DNA of 52,510 nucleotides, taken from contig CANGPS010000011.1 in NCBI GenBank assembly GCA_947456245.1, positions 1-52,510 of the forward strand, written 5' to 3'. Below are positions 24,920-33,529 of this stretch, in pieces. The notes beneath the pieces were generated by a model. The model had not been told where the DNA came from. It saw nothing but the letters and a program-made list of their open reading frames with translations, and did not search any database. The translations under genes and the position numbers were made by a program. Position 1 is the stretch's first letter. Each line of letters begins with the position of its first letter. The DNA comes from Acidimicrobiaceae bacterium. Lineage in GTDB: Bacteria; Actinomycetota; Acidimicrobiia; Acidimicrobiales; RAAP-2.

Positions 24920-25683
24920 CAGATGCTCTGCCAGTTCGGCTGGCGCTTCTCGGCGAAGGCGATGGCGCCCTCCATAGCGTCAGGGGACGCACCGATCTCG
25001 GCGAAGGCGGCGTCGTTGATGGCCCAGCTCTCGTCCTCGGACAGCTCCGCGGCCTGCTTCATGATGCGCTTCGACGTGCGCACGGCGCCCGGCGCGTTCT
25101 TGGCGATGGACTCGGCCAGGGCCATGGCGGCGTCCATGAGCTCGCCGGCCGGCACCACGCGGTTGATCAGGCCGATCGAGAGGGCCTTCTCGGCGTCGAT
25201 GGGCTCAGCGGTGAGGGCGAGCTCGAGGGCGATGGCCATCGGCACCCGCTTGGGGAGGCGGATGAGGCCTCCGGCGCCGGCCACGAGGCCGCGTGCGGCC
25301 TCCGGGATGCCGAACTTGGCGTGGTCGGCGGCCACCACGAGGTCGCACGAGATCATGATCTCGAAGCCACCGGCGAGGGCGGAGCCGTTGACGGCGGCGA
25401 TGAGCGGCTTGGAGAACTCACGCTTGGTGATGCCGCCGAAGCCCTTCTCGGTGATCGGAAACTCGCCGGTGGCGAAGGCCTTGAGGTCCATGCCGGCCGA
25501 GAAGGCCTTGTCCTCGGCGCCGGTCAGGATCACGACCCAGCAGTCCTTGTCGTCCTCAAGCTCGTCGAGGGCGTCGCTCAGTGCGACGGCGGTGGCCCGG
25601 TTGATGGCGTTGCGAGCCTCGGGCCGGTTGATGGTCAGCACCTCGATGTGCCCGGTGCGGCTGCGAAGGATCTCGTCTGCCAT
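24919..25683 (-). CDS. Enoyl-CoA hydratase/isomerase (crotonase family)
   Basis: A 254-residue crotonase. The first oxyanion-hole segment is FSAGMDLKAF and the second VNGSALAGGFEIMISCDLVVA; the catalytic Glu pair is probably Glu in GGFEIM and Glu in FGIPEAARGL. It may hydrate enoyl-CoA in beta-oxidation or a related reaction. ATG 25683 is chosen because GAGGAG lies six bases upstream and the conserved start ILRSRTGHIEVLTINRPEARNA begins there. The promoter is divergent from the GH1-like gene. Confidence 0.9.
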   Translation of the reverse strand: MADEILRSRTGHIEVLTINRPEARNAINRATAVALSDALDELEDDKDCWVVILTGAEDKAFSAGMDLKAFATGEFPITEKGFGGITKREFSKPLIAAVNGSALAGGFEIMISCDLVVAADHAKFGIPEAARGLVAGAGGLIRLPKRVPMAIALELALTAEPIDAEKALSIGLINRVVPAGELMDAAMALAESIAKNAPGAVRTSKRIMKQAAELSEDESWAINDAAFAEIGASPDAMEGAIAFAEKRQPNWQSI

Positions 25684-25804
25684 GGTGGTCTCCTCGTGGG
25701 TCGACGGGGCGACGTCGCCCCGGTGAGTGATGGCACGCACGCTACCAAGTCCACGTCGGAGGGGTCGGCGACGCCGGCCGGCCGGCGGTGCGAGACTCGG
25801 GGGG

Positions 25805-27046
25805 ATGTCTGCTGATCCGCGCGTCACGCCGCTGCGCACCTCGATCCTGCTCGGCGGCCGTGGCGTCGCCGGTGGCGTCGACGGCCGGGGCGAGCCTGGC
25901 TCGACCTGGCGCGAGGCGATGATGATCGGCCGGGTGCTCCCCTCCGGATCCGGGGCAGGGTTCCGTCGAGATCCGTCACCCATCCTCGAGCGGGTGCTCG
26001 GCCTCGGCGTCGACGAGGTGCTCGTCCGAGCCGAGTGGGCTCGCCTGGCTCCCGCCGAGGGGGTGGTCGACGAGGCCGAGGTGGCATGGCTGTCGCGCCT
26101 CCTGACCGACCTGCGACACGCGGGACGCCGGACCGGTCTGGTCCTGACCGACGGCGCGGTGCCGTCCTGGATGGGCCCCGAGGCCTGGCTCATGCCGGCG
26201 ACCCCCGAGCGGCTGGCGATCCTGGCCACCGAGCTCGTCGCCGCACTCGACGGGCTCCTCGACGTCGTCGTCCCGGTCGAGGAGCCGGGCGCCTGGTGCC
26301 TCGGCGGATGGGTGGCCGGCGCGTCGCCTCCGCTGCGCGTCGGGGCGCCGAGCGACGCGATGGCGGCCCTCGACGGCATGCTGGCCGGATTGGTGCTGGC
26401 CGAGGGGGCGCTCACGTCCGTGGCACCGGACGTGGAGGTGGCGTGGCTGGCCAGCCCTGGCCTCGGGCAGGAGGCGGAGCGGGCCGTGCTCGGGCTACCG
26501 GGAGCCGGCAGCCGTCTCGAACGCCCGGTGCGGTCGCTGGCGCGCAGGAGCCCTGGGAGGACGCTCCAGCTCCGGGCCTCCGGAGCGGGTGCGGCGAGCT
26601 CGGCCATCCTGCCTTTCGGGGCCGGTGCGCCCACGCCCTCGGCGCCGCTCGCCGCGGCGGTCTGGCGGGCCGCCTCCGAGGCCGCCCCGCTGGCGGCCAC
26701 GGTCCCGAGCGCCCTCACGTCGGCACCGGCGTCGCCGGTCGGGCTCCGGATGGTCCACTCGTCGGCAACGATCGACGAGCGGGGACGCGTGAGCCGGCTG
26801 CGCGGGCATCACCGGCTGGCCCTTCTCGCCGACGCGCTCGAGGCGGCGGCCGCCCATGGTGGGGTCAACCGCCTCGTGATGGGCGAGGCGACCGATCGAT
26901 GGCGCCTCGGCTCCTACCGGTCTCGCGAGGGCGTGTTCGGCGTCGACAGGACCAGGGGCTCGGTCGGCTACGAGGTCGAGGCGGTCGATGCCGCAGGGAT
27001 CGACGTCGCCGCCGGTCTCGCCTCGCTCCTGGCCGAGCCTCGCTAG
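25805..27046 (+). CDS. GH1-like (beta-glucosidase fold) protein lacking the catalytic nucleophile
   Basis: A 413-residue protein that I recognise as a divergent family 1 glycoside hydrolase. VLVRAEWARLAPAEGVVDEAEVAWL matches the GH1 RIEWSRIEPEPG region. VPVEEPGAWCLGGWVAG (~157-171) stands where GH1 has the acid/base motif NEP, with Glu160-Pro161 kept and Asn changed to Glu. RMVHSSATIDERG (~315-327) stands where ITENG should be, so the nucleophilic Glu is Ser. ATDRWRLGSYRSREGVFGVD near the end matches NFEWALGY...GIVYVD. It is shorter than usual (~450). It may bind a sugar without cleaving it. Stop is within a CTAG shared with dedA. Confidence 0.68.
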   Translation: MSADPRVTPLRTSILLGGRGVAGGVDGRGEPGSTWREAMMIGRVLPSGSGAGFRRDPSPILERVLGLGVDEVLVRAEWARLAPAEGVVDEAEVAWLSRLLTDLRHAGRRTGLVLTDGAVPSWMGPEAWLMPATPERLAILATELVAALDGLLDVVVPVEEPGAWCLGGWVAGASPPLRVGAPSDAMAALDGMLAGLVLAEGALTSVAPDVEVAWLASPGLGQEAERAVLGLPGAGSRLERPVRSLARRSPGRTLQLRASGAGAASSAILPFGAGAPTPSAPLAAAVWRAASEAAPLAATVPSALTSAPASPVGLRMVHSSATIDERGRVSRLRGHHRLALLADALEAAAAHGGVNRLVMGEATDRWRLGSYRSREGVFGVDRTRGSVGYEVEAVDAAGIDVAAGLASLLAEPR

Positions 27047-27855
27047 GAGCGGTCCGGGCCCTCGAGCTGCTCCCGGGCGCTGGCGAGGTCCTCGAGCAGG
27101 GCCGCGTCCTCGTCGACGACGTCGGCCTCGAAGGCCTCCTCGACCTTCCCCTCCTTGATCCGGGTCCGGACGAAGAGCCCGGTGGCGACCAGCACCACGA
27201 TGATGAGCAGGGTCATCGACACCCAGCTCGCGTACTTCTCCGCCCGGTGGTAGGCGTTCCCGAGGAAGTAGCCCAGCAGGGTGAAGGTGACGCCCCAGAC
27301 GACCCCGCCGATGGCGTTGGCGGCGAGGAAGGTCCGGTAGTGCATCCGTGACGCGCCGGCGAGACCCGGCATGACGGCCCGGAGGAAGGCGGTGAAGCGA
27401 CCGAGGAAGACGGCGATGCCCCCGCGGCGGCGGAGCAGCTCGAGCGCCCCGTCGATGGCGCCGCGGCGCGACTCGAGGATCTTGACCTTGAGCACGCGCT
27501 CGCCGAAGGTGCTGCCGACCCAGTAGCCGACCGAGTCGCCGGCGATGGCGCACACGACGACCAGGCTGGTGAGGGCGATGATGTTGACGTTCCCGCCGCT
27601 GGCGACGACGCCGCCGAGGATGACGGCGGTCTCGCCGGGGAAGATGAAGCCGAAGAAGACGGCCGCCTCGGCGAAGACCAGCAGGCCGACGACCACGAAC
27701 ACGAGCCATGGCGGCAGGTTCAGGATGCGGTTGAGGATGTCGGTGATGAGCGGCTTGGCCAGGACGATGGCGATGATCGCCACCGGGACCGCGACGAGCA
27801 GGGCGATCAGCTCGCCGCGCTTGAGCCCGAGGATGGTCGAGGGGGCAGTCGGCAT
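27043..27855 (-). CDS. DedA-family membrane protein
   Basis: A 270-residue DedA/VTT protein, the family implicated in lipid-carrier transport and membrane homeostasis. Signatures are FFGFIFPGETAVILGG, GDSVGYWVGSTFG, and GRFTAFLRAVMPGLAGASRMHYRTFLAANAIGGVVW. Five or six helices are visible and the C-terminal tail is charged and acidic. ATG 27855 is used; AAGGAT and a purine-rich GATGAGG precede it, so either a weak -10 or a Shine-Dalgarno reading is possible. The promoter region is shared with the divergent DoxX-Rieske gene. Confidence 0.9.
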   Translation of the reverse strand: MPTAPSTILGLKRGELIALLVAVPVAIIAIVLAKPLITDILNRILNLPPWLVFVVVGLLVFAEAAVFFGFIFPGETAVILGGVVASGGNVNIIALTSLVVVCAIAGDSVGYWVGSTFGERVLKVKILESRRGAIDGALELLRRRGGIAVFLGRFTAFLRAVMPGLAGASRMHYRTFLAANAIGGVVWGVTFTLLGYFLGNAYHRAEKYASWVSMTLLIIVVLVATGLFVRTRIKEGKVEEAFEADVVDEDAALLEDLASAREQLEGPDRS

Positions 27856-27914
27856 CGCCTCATCCTTGCAGGTTGCGTCCGGTGCCCTTGGCCTGCGATG
27901 TGCGACCATTGGGC

Positions 27915-29123
27915 ATGAGCAGATCCACCGAACCGACGTCCTCGAGCTCCTCGCCCACCCTGCTGAACCCACCGCCTCGGGCCTGGGCCCTGGCCGGATG
28001 GGCCCTGCTGCCGCTGCGGCTGTTCATCGGCGTCACGTTCCTGTTCGCCGGCATGCAGAAGCTGGCCAACCCGAACTTCTTCGACCCCAACAGCCCGGCG
28101 AGCATCCAGGCCCAGCTCATCGCGTCGGAGCGGGTCAGCCCGATCCACTTCCTGACCGGGCACCTGCTCGAGGTCGCCACCCCGCTCGGCATCGTGATCT
28201 CCCTGGCCGAGATCGCCATCGGCCTCGGCATCCTGCTCGGGCTCTGGACCCGAATCGCCGCCATCGGCGGGGCGGTGCTGGCCTTCTCGCTGTTCCTCAC
28301 CGTGAGCTTCCACGCCTCGCCCTTCTACACCGGGGCTGACCTCGTCTTCTTCTTCGCCTTCCTGCCCTTCGTCATCGCCGGAGCCGGCGGTGCGCCCTCG
28401 CTCGACGCGTGGATCGCCCGCCGGGCGGCCACGGAGAAGGGGGCGGGAGACCCCACGAACTACGTGATCCCCTTCGCCGCCGTGCAGGATGCGTGCGGGA
28501 ACTACCAGGACGGGCGCTGCTCGGCCCAGGGCGGCAGTGCCTGCGGCCCAGTGGGCTGCCCCGTCCTCGGTGGTGGCCGGGCCTCGGTCGTCGAGCGCAA
28601 GGGCGTCGACGAGGTCGATCGCCGCGCCGTGGTGATCGGATCGACCGCGGCGGCAGCGGCCGGCGTGGCGGGCATCGTCATCGCCGGAGCGTCGGCCGGC
28701 CTCGGACGGGCGATCGACGGGGCACCGAAGGCCAAGAGCTCGACCACCGACCTCAACGGTGGCGGCTCGTCCGGCACGACCACGACGACCGCCGGCGGCG
28801 GCTCTGGCGCTCCGTCGGGCACCAAGATCGGTCCGGCCTCGGCGGTGGCCGTCGGCGGCGCGGCCACGTTCACCGGCCCCAACGGGGATCCCGGCGTGGT
28901 GCTGCAGCCCAAGGACGGCGAGTTCGTGGCTTATGACGCGATCTGCCCCCATGCCGGCTGCACCGTGGCCTACTCGAAGGCCGCGGACCTCCTGGTCTGC
29001 CCGTGCCACGCGTCGGAGTTCAAGATCTCCAACGGTGACGTCATCGCCGGACCGTCGCCGACAGGCCTGACCAAGTGGAAGGTCGCCAAGGGGTCTGACG
29101 GGCAGCTCTACATCACCGTCTGA
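27915..29123 (+). CDS. DoxX-type membrane domain fused to a Tat-anchored Rieske domain
   Basis: A 402-residue fusion. Residues ~25-165 form a four-helix DoxX/DoxD-like domain (RLFIGVTFLFAGMQKLANPNFF). A Cys-rich hinge holds Cys194, Cys202, Cys210 and Cys215. A twin-arginine segment (VDRRAVVIGSTAAAAAGVAG, ~234-253) then introduces a further membrane span and a Gly/Thr-rich linker. Residues ~300-402 form a Rieske [2Fe-2S] domain with Cys344/His346 and Cys362/His365 and probable disulfide Cys349-Cys364. DoxD proteins link thiosulfate or sulfur oxidation to quinone; here an electron-transfer role at the membrane surface is inferred. It stands alone, divergent from dedA. Confidence 0.85.
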   Translation: MSRSTEPTSSSSSPTLLNPPPRAWALAGWALLPLRLFIGVTFLFAGMQKLANPNFFDPNSPASIQAQLIASERVSPIHFLTGHLLEVATPLGIVISLAEIAIGLGILLGLWTRIAAIGGAVLAFSLFLTVSFHASPFYTGADLVFFFAFLPFVIAGAGGAPSLDAWIARRAATEKGAGDPTNYVIPFAAVQDACGNYQDGRCSAQGGSACGPVGCPVLGGGRASVVERKGVDEVDRRAVVIGSTAAAAAGVAGIVIAGASAGLGRAIDGAPKAKSSTTDLNGGGSSGTTTTTAGGGSGAPSGTKIGPASAVAVGGAATFTGPNGDPGVVLQPKDGEFVAYDAICPHAGCTVAYSKAADLLVCPCHASEFKISNGDVIAGPSPTGLTKWKVAKGSDGQLYITV

Positions 29124-29124
29124 T

Positions 29125-29143
29125 CCCGGTCGCCTCGACCGGG
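29125..29143 (+). terminator. Hairpin after the DoxX-Rieske gene
   Basis: CCCGGTC and GACCGGG pair around a 5-base loop, starting 2 bases after the stop codon. Confidence 0.5.
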
Positions 29144-29166
29144 CCGGTGGCGGCCGGGTCGTCGAG

Positions 29167-29179
29167 CCGCTCGGAGCGG
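29167..29179 (-). terminator. Short hairpin after the hydrolase gene
   Basis: CCGCT and AGCGG pair around CGG, ending one base from the hydrolase stop on the minus strand. It is weak alone; together with 29125-29143 it separates the convergent genes. Confidence 0.35.
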
Positions 29180-29180
29180 T

Positions 29181-30209
29181 TCAGTCGACGAGGCGGAGGT
29201 GCCGCACCTCTGGGGCGATGCGCGCCGCACGGGCCATCACGTCGTCGACGAACCCACGGCCCGCCGGCATGTGGCGCAGGATGTCGCGCTGGCCGGCCGG
29301 GCGGGCCAGCATCCAGGAGTGGCCGCCGGGGACCCACTGGACGTCCACGCCTGACACCTCGCCGAACTGCTCGGCGGTGGCCGCGTTGGTCAGGCGGTCG
29401 AAGCAGCCCCACTCGGCGAGGATCGGGATCTCGTCGCGGACCACGGAGACCACCTGGGCCGTCTGGTCGACCTCCATCAGCATCGACGCCACGGGGGCGG
29501 TGCGGGCGAGGGTCTTGAGGTTGCGACGCAGGTCGGGCAGGAGGGACTTGATGGTCGAGAGCATGCGGCCCACCATCAGGTCCGGCAGGTCGAGGGCGAC
29601 CGCGGCGACGAGGTCGGCGAGCGGCCCGACGTCGGGGGCCACGGACGAGAAGACCAGCGGGATGACCCCGTGGCGGTCGTGCCAGGCGGGGGTCGAGACC
29701 CCCGCTCGGTAGATGACGCCGAGGACCCGCTCGGGATGGCGGGCGGCGAACTCCATCGAGACGCCTCCGCCCATCGAGTGGCCGAGGATGATGGCGTGCT
29801 CGACCCCGAGGTGGTCGAGCAGGGCCTCGACCCGGTGGGCGAGCGACGGCATGGAGATCTGGCTCCACGAGAGCGGGTCGCTCCCGCCGAAGCCCGGGAG
29901 GCTCGGGTTGACGACCCGCCATCCGAGCGACTCGGCGAGGTGCTGGCTCTCGCGGTGGTACATGGCGCCGCCGGCGAAGTAGCCGTGGATGTTCACCGCC
30001 CAGAGCTGGCCCGGACCCTCGTCGTTGTCGGACACGGCGTAGTTGAGCCGGAGGCCGTCGACGTCGATGGCGCCGGGGATCATCGAGACGTCCCGGGTAC
30101 CCCGGACGTGGCGCTTGTACTGGCGGACGGCGGAGCCCACGGCGCTCCCGGCGCCATGGCGGACGCCGTCGATCGACTCACGTGCGTACGCGGTGCTGAA
30201 GGAGACCAT
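29181..30209 (-). CDS. Alpha/beta hydrolase
   Basis: A 342-residue alpha/beta-hydrolase. VNIHGYFAGGAMYH carries the oxyanion hole, the nucleophile elbow is ILGHSMGGGVSMEFA (Ser), a likely acid Asp is in WGCFDRLTNA, and the His is in WVPGGHSWMLARP. A cap domain of helices lies between. The N-terminal ~45 residues before IDVDGLRLNYAV are basic and less conserved-looking, so an inner start is possible. ATG 30209 is preceded by a GGGGGG tract, and a TACGTT -10 candidate (30237-30242, minus strand) gives a leader of about 20 bases. The substrate is unknown. Confidence 0.82.
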   Translation of the reverse strand: MVSFSTAYARESIDGVRHGAGSAVGSAVRQYKRHVRGTRDVSMIPGAIDVDGLRLNYAVSDNDEGPGQLWAVNIHGYFAGGAMYHRESQHLAESLGWRVVNPSLPGFGGSDPLSWSQISMPSLAHRVEALLDHLGVEHAIILGHSMGGGVSMEFAARHPERVLGVIYRAGVSTPAWHDRHGVIPLVFSSVAPDVGPLADLVAAVALDLPDLMVGRMLSTIKSLLPDLRRNLKTLARTAPVASMLMEVDQTAQVVSVVRDEIPILAEWGCFDRLTNAATAEQFGEVSGVDVQWVPGGHSWMLARPAGQRDILRHMPAGRGFVDDVMARAARIAPEVRHLRLVD

Positions 30210-30278
30210 GGCACCCCCCGGTTCGGCCTTGACCTCAACGTAGTCCCATTGATCGGATCAGGCGGGGCACCATCGGGG

Positions 30279-30284
30279 TACCCT
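30279..30284 (+). promoter_or_regulatory. -10 element TACCCT, leaderless start
   Basis: TACCCT ends 5 bases before the GH31 ATG. No Shine-Dalgarno sequence is present, and the divergent hydrolase promoter is about 40 bases away. Confidence 0.5.
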
Positions 30285-30289
30285 CGGAC

Positions 30290-32845
30290 ATGGCTGAGAT
30301 CCCCGCCCCGCTCCGGCGCTCCTGGCTCAAGGCGCAGCTGCTCGTGCGCGAGTACACGGCACTCTCCCCGGCCACCATCCGAGCCATCACGGCCAACACG
30401 GTGCGCATGGCTCGCCTCGACCGTCGCGACCGTGGCGTCGAGCAGCGCCCGGCCGCCGCCGTGTCGGCCGGGGGGTTCCTGTCCGGGGCGCCCATCGACG
30501 TCGACGGCGAGGTCCTCGGCGCCACGGTCGCCTTCGAGCGCGCCGTGCTCGAGGTGGTCATGGTGGCCCCGGACATGGTCCGGCTCTCGTGGGGCCCCGA
30601 CGACGAGCCGGTCGGGTGGGCCACCAGCCCGACCCCGCACCTCCCGGCCCCCGGCCCGATCGAGGTCGAGGTCGAGGACGACCACGTCCGCGTGGCCACG
30701 GCCGACCTGTCCGTCCAGGTCGACGCCAGCGGCGTCGCCGTCCTCGACCCCCGAGGCGAGCTGCGCTACCACGAGCTCCCACCGCTGCGGCGCGGGGCGG
30801 CGCGCACCTACCGCCGCCGGCTCCGGCCGGCCGAGTCCCTCGGTGGCCTCGGCGAGCAGGCGGCCGGCCTCGACCTGCGCGGGACCTCGTTGCGCCTGTG
30901 GAACCGGGACCCGGGCGGGGCCTGGGGCCCGGGTCAGAACCCGCTCTACGCGTCGATCCCGGTGATGCTGTCGCGCAGCGCGGCGGGAGCCACGCTGGCC
31001 TTCGTGGAGAACTCCTATGACGCCGAGCTGACCGTGGGGCCGCCCTCGGACTCGGCTCCCGTGGACGTCGAGATGCGCTTCGTGGGGGGCATGGTCCGGA
31101 CCTGGGTGGCGGTGGGCGACCACGCCTCGGTGCTCGAGCGCTACACCGGGCTCACCGGCCGCCACCCCATGCCACCCCGCTGGGCGCTCGGCTACCACCA
31201 GTCCCGCTGGGGGTATCGGACCTCCGAGGAGGCGTCGGCGGTGCTGGCGGGCTACCGAGACCGGGGCATCCCGCTCTCGGTCCTCCACCTCGACATCGAC
31301 TACATGGACCACTATCGGGTCTTCTCGATCAGCCCGGACCGCTACGGGGACCTCCCGGCCCTCCGGGAGCAGGCGGGCGCCCAGGGGGCGAGGCTGGTCA
31401 CGATCGTCGACCCGGCGGTGGCCAGCCGGGAGCACGATCCCGTCTACGGCGAGGGGATGGCCGACGGGCACTTCGTCACCGAGGACGATGGCCGGGTGCA
31501 CGTGGGCACCGTCTGGCCAGGCCCGGCGGTCTTCCCGGACTTCACGAGGCCGGCCACCCGAGCCTGGTGGTCGAGCCTGTACCCGAGGCTGCTCGACCAG
31601 GGGATCGACGGGATCTGGCACGACATGAACGAGCCGACCTCGATCACCCTGACCGGCGACCGGACGATCCCTCGCTCGGCCCGCCACGACAACGAGGGTC
31701 GCGGCGGCGACCACCGGGAGTCACACAACGTCTACGGCCACCTGATGAACCGGGCGGGGCACGAGGGCCTCGTGGCGGCCCGGCCGGACCGACGGCCCTT
31801 CATCGTGTCGCGCTCGGGCTGGGCGGGCATGCAGCGCTACGCGTGGAACTGGACGGCGGACGTCACCTCCTCAGAGGGCGGCCTGCTCCAGCAGGTGACC
31901 ACCTTCCTCGGCCTCGGCCTCTCCGGGGTGGCGTTCACGGGCTCGGACATCGGGGGGTTCAGCGGCATCCCGACGCCGGAGCTCTACCTGCGGTGGCTCG
32001 AGCTCGGCGTCGTGTCCCCGTTCGCCCGCACCCACTCGGTCCTCGGCGCCCCGGCCCGGGAGCCCTGGTGCTGGCCGGCACCGGTCGCCGCCCAGGTCGA
32101 GGCGCTGATCGCTCTGCGCTACCGGATCCTCCCGTACCTCTACACCCTCGCCGGCGAGGCCGCAGCAACCGGCGCCCCGCTGCTGCGGCCGCTGTGGTGG
32201 GGCCAGCCCGACGCCGACCAGCCGGCGGCGACGGCCGACCAGCCGGCGATGCTCCTCGGGGCCGACCTGTGCTGCGTGCTCACCGGTGCCGCTCGGGACA
32301 CCTCGGTCACCGTCGACCTCCCGCCGGGCGGGTGGTGGCGGTATCGACCGATCCCGGGGCTGTCGGGGGGCGAGGTGTCGCCGACGGTGCGGATCGAGGG
32401 CGGCCGCCCGGTCGAGCTCGACGCCGTCCTCGGCCAGCCCACCTGGCTCGCCCGCGCCGGAGCGGTGATCCCGCTCGATGACGCCTGGACCCACGGCACC
32501 GCTCCCGCCGGTGGGCTGACGGCGGACCATGCGCCGGGCCTGCTCGCCTTCCACGTCTTCGCCGACCACGACGGCCGGGCCTCGGGGACCTGCCTCGACG
32601 ATGCCGGCGACGGCCAGGGCCCCCGCCGGGTCGACCACGTGGCGCTCGAGGGCGACACCGTGACGTGGCGGTCGGAGGGCGACCACCCGCGTCCGGCCTC
32701 GGTGTCGGTGGTGCTCCACGGCGAGGTGCTCGTCGGGGCGGTCTGCGACGGGGTGCCGGTCCCTGCCGGTGACATCGCGGTGCGGGCGGGGACGACCACG
32801 CTCCGGCTCCCGTCGTTCTCCGAGCTGGTGCTGCTCAGGGCATGA
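30290..32845 (+). CDS. Glycoside hydrolase family 31 (alpha-glucosidase-like)
   Basis: An 851-residue GH31 enzyme. The N-terminal beta-sandwich (~60-310) leads into the catalytic barrel with RWALGYHQSRWGYR and LSVLHLDIDYMDHYRVFS. The nucleophile Asp445 is in GIDGIWHDMNEP, where the residue before Asp is His instead of the common Trp/Asn-type residue. The acid/base is Asp524 in WNWTADVTSSEGG, where most members read WTGDN. VAFTGSDIGGFSG completes the family pattern. No signal peptide, so cytoplasmic action on alpha-glucans or alpha-glucosides is likely. Stop overlaps the end of the opposing tetR gene by 11 bases. Confidence 0.92.
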   Translation: MAEIPAPLRRSWLKAQLLVREYTALSPATIRAITANTVRMARLDRRDRGVEQRPAAAVSAGGFLSGAPIDVDGEVLGATVAFERAVLEVVMVAPDMVRLSWGPDDEPVGWATSPTPHLPAPGPIEVEVEDDHVRVATADLSVQVDASGVAVLDPRGELRYHELPPLRRGAARTYRRRLRPAESLGGLGEQAAGLDLRGTSLRLWNRDPGGAWGPGQNPLYASIPVMLSRSAAGATLAFVENSYDAELTVGPPSDSAPVDVEMRFVGGMVRTWVAVGDHASVLERYTGLTGRHPMPPRWALGYHQSRWGYRTSEEASAVLAGYRDRGIPLSVLHLDIDYMDHYRVFSISPDRYGDLPALREQAGAQGARLVTIVDPAVASREHDPVYGEGMADGHFVTEDDGRVHVGTVWPGPAVFPDFTRPATRAWWSSLYPRLLDQGIDGIWHDMNEPTSITLTGDRTIPRSARHDNEGRGGDHRESHNVYGHLMNRAGHEGLVAARPDRRPFIVSRSGWAGMQRYAWNWTADVTSSEGGLLQQVTTFLGLGLSGVAFTGSDIGGFSGIPTPELYLRWLELGVVSPFARTHSVLGAPAREPWCWPAPVAAQVEALIALRYRILPYLYTLAGEAAATGAPLLRPLWWGQPDADQPAATADQPAMLLGADLCCVLTGAARDTSVTVDLPPGGWWRYRPIPGLSGGEVSPTVRIEGGRPVELDAVLGQPTWLARAGAVIPLDDAWTHGTAPAGGLTADHAPGLLAFHVFADHDGRASGTCLDDAGDGQGPRRVDHVALEGDTVTWRSEGDHPRPASVSVVLHGEVLVGAVCDGVPVPAGDIAVRAGTTTLRLPSFSELVLLRA

Positions 32846-33428
32846 GGTCGGCCGGCAGCAGCAGGTCGGCGGCGATCTCGAGCTCGGCGTAGACCCGCTC
32901 GACCGTCGACCAGCCGTTGACCCAGCCGCTGAGCGCCGAGTACCAGACGTGCCCGATCATCCGGCTCCGGTCCTCGACGTCGTCCGGGGCCGGCTCGCCG
33001 ATGGCCTTGGCCACGATGCTCTCCATGATCGACGAGATCTGCATCTGGCTCTCTACCGCGGCGGGGTCCGGCGACGACAGGGCGGCGAACACGGCCGTGC
33101 CGAGCAGGGGCTGGCGGGCGAGGGAGCGCAGGGCGCGGTCGAGGACCGCGGTGACCCGCTCGGCCGGCGTGGCGCCGAGGGCTGGTCGGGTCGAGAGCCG
33201 GGCCTCGAGCTGCTCGAACCAGAACACGGCGCTGGCGGCGAGCAGGTGGTCCTTGGAGGAGAAGTAGCGATAGACGGTGCCCATGGCCACGTTGGCCCGG
33301 GTGGCCACGTCGCGCATCTGCACGGCGTCGTAGCCGCCCTCGAGCGCCAGCGACATGGCGGCGTCGATGACCCGCTGGCGCCGCGCCTCCTGCGCCGGGG
33401 TCAGGGCTCGATCGGTCGTGGGCTCCAC
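32835..33428 (-). CDS. TetR-family regulator resembling KstR
   Basis: A 197-residue TetR repressor. The DNA-binding domain (~10-58) has AARRQRVIDAAMSLALEGGYDAVQMRDVATRANVAMGTVYRYFSSKDHLLA, which closely resembles the cholesterol-catabolism regulator KstR (GGYEAVQMRAVA, VGTLYRYF). The C-terminal ligand domain also matches in length. GTG 33428 is chosen since TATCCT lies 7 bases upstream. A 13-base palindrome (33423-33435) over the start could be its own operator. The target genes are not proven, but a fatty-acyl or steroid CoA ester ligand is plausible. Confidence 0.85.
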   Translation of the reverse strand: MEPTTDRALTPAQEARRQRVIDAAMSLALEGGYDAVQMRDVATRANVAMGTVYRYFSSKDHLLAASAVFWFEQLEARLSTRPALGATPAERVTAVLDRALRSLARQPLLGTAVFAALSSPDPAAVESQMQISSIMESIVAKAIGEPAPDDVEDRSRMIGHVWYSALSGWVNGWSTVERVYAELEIAADLLLPADLMP

Positions 33429-33435
33429 CGTGGAG
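33423..33435. promoter_or_regulatory. Palindrome over the start of the KstR-like gene
   Basis: CTCCAC-C-GTGGAG spans the predicted transcription and translation start. It could be an autoregulatory operator, but part of it is coding sequence, so chance is possible. Confidence 0.35.
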
Positions 33436-33441
33436 AGGATA
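33436..33441 (-). promoter_or_regulatory. -10 element TATCCT, leaderless start
   Basis: TATCCT on the minus strand ends 7 bases before the GTG of the KstR-like gene. The palindrome at 33423-33435 abuts it. Confidence 0.5.
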
Positions 33442-33480
33442 TCGGGGCATCTGCTCCGGGGCCGAGGGGTGGGTGGGCGG

Positions 33481-33486
33481 TAGCCT
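33481..33486 (+). promoter_or_regulatory. -10 element TAGCCT of the second tetR gene
   Basis: TAGCCT lies 43 bases before ATG 33530, giving a leader of about 37 bases that includes a GAGGAGG stretch and a second GGGGAG. Confidence 0.45.
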
Positions 33487-33529
33487 TGGGTCGGGCGGGC
33501 CGGCGACGGTCTGAGGAGGCAGGGGAGCC

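Noticed and set aside
32835-33428. Calling the TetR gene kstR
   Set aside because: The DNA-binding domain is similar, but no KstR-type operator or core steroid gene is visible here, so only resemblance is claimed.
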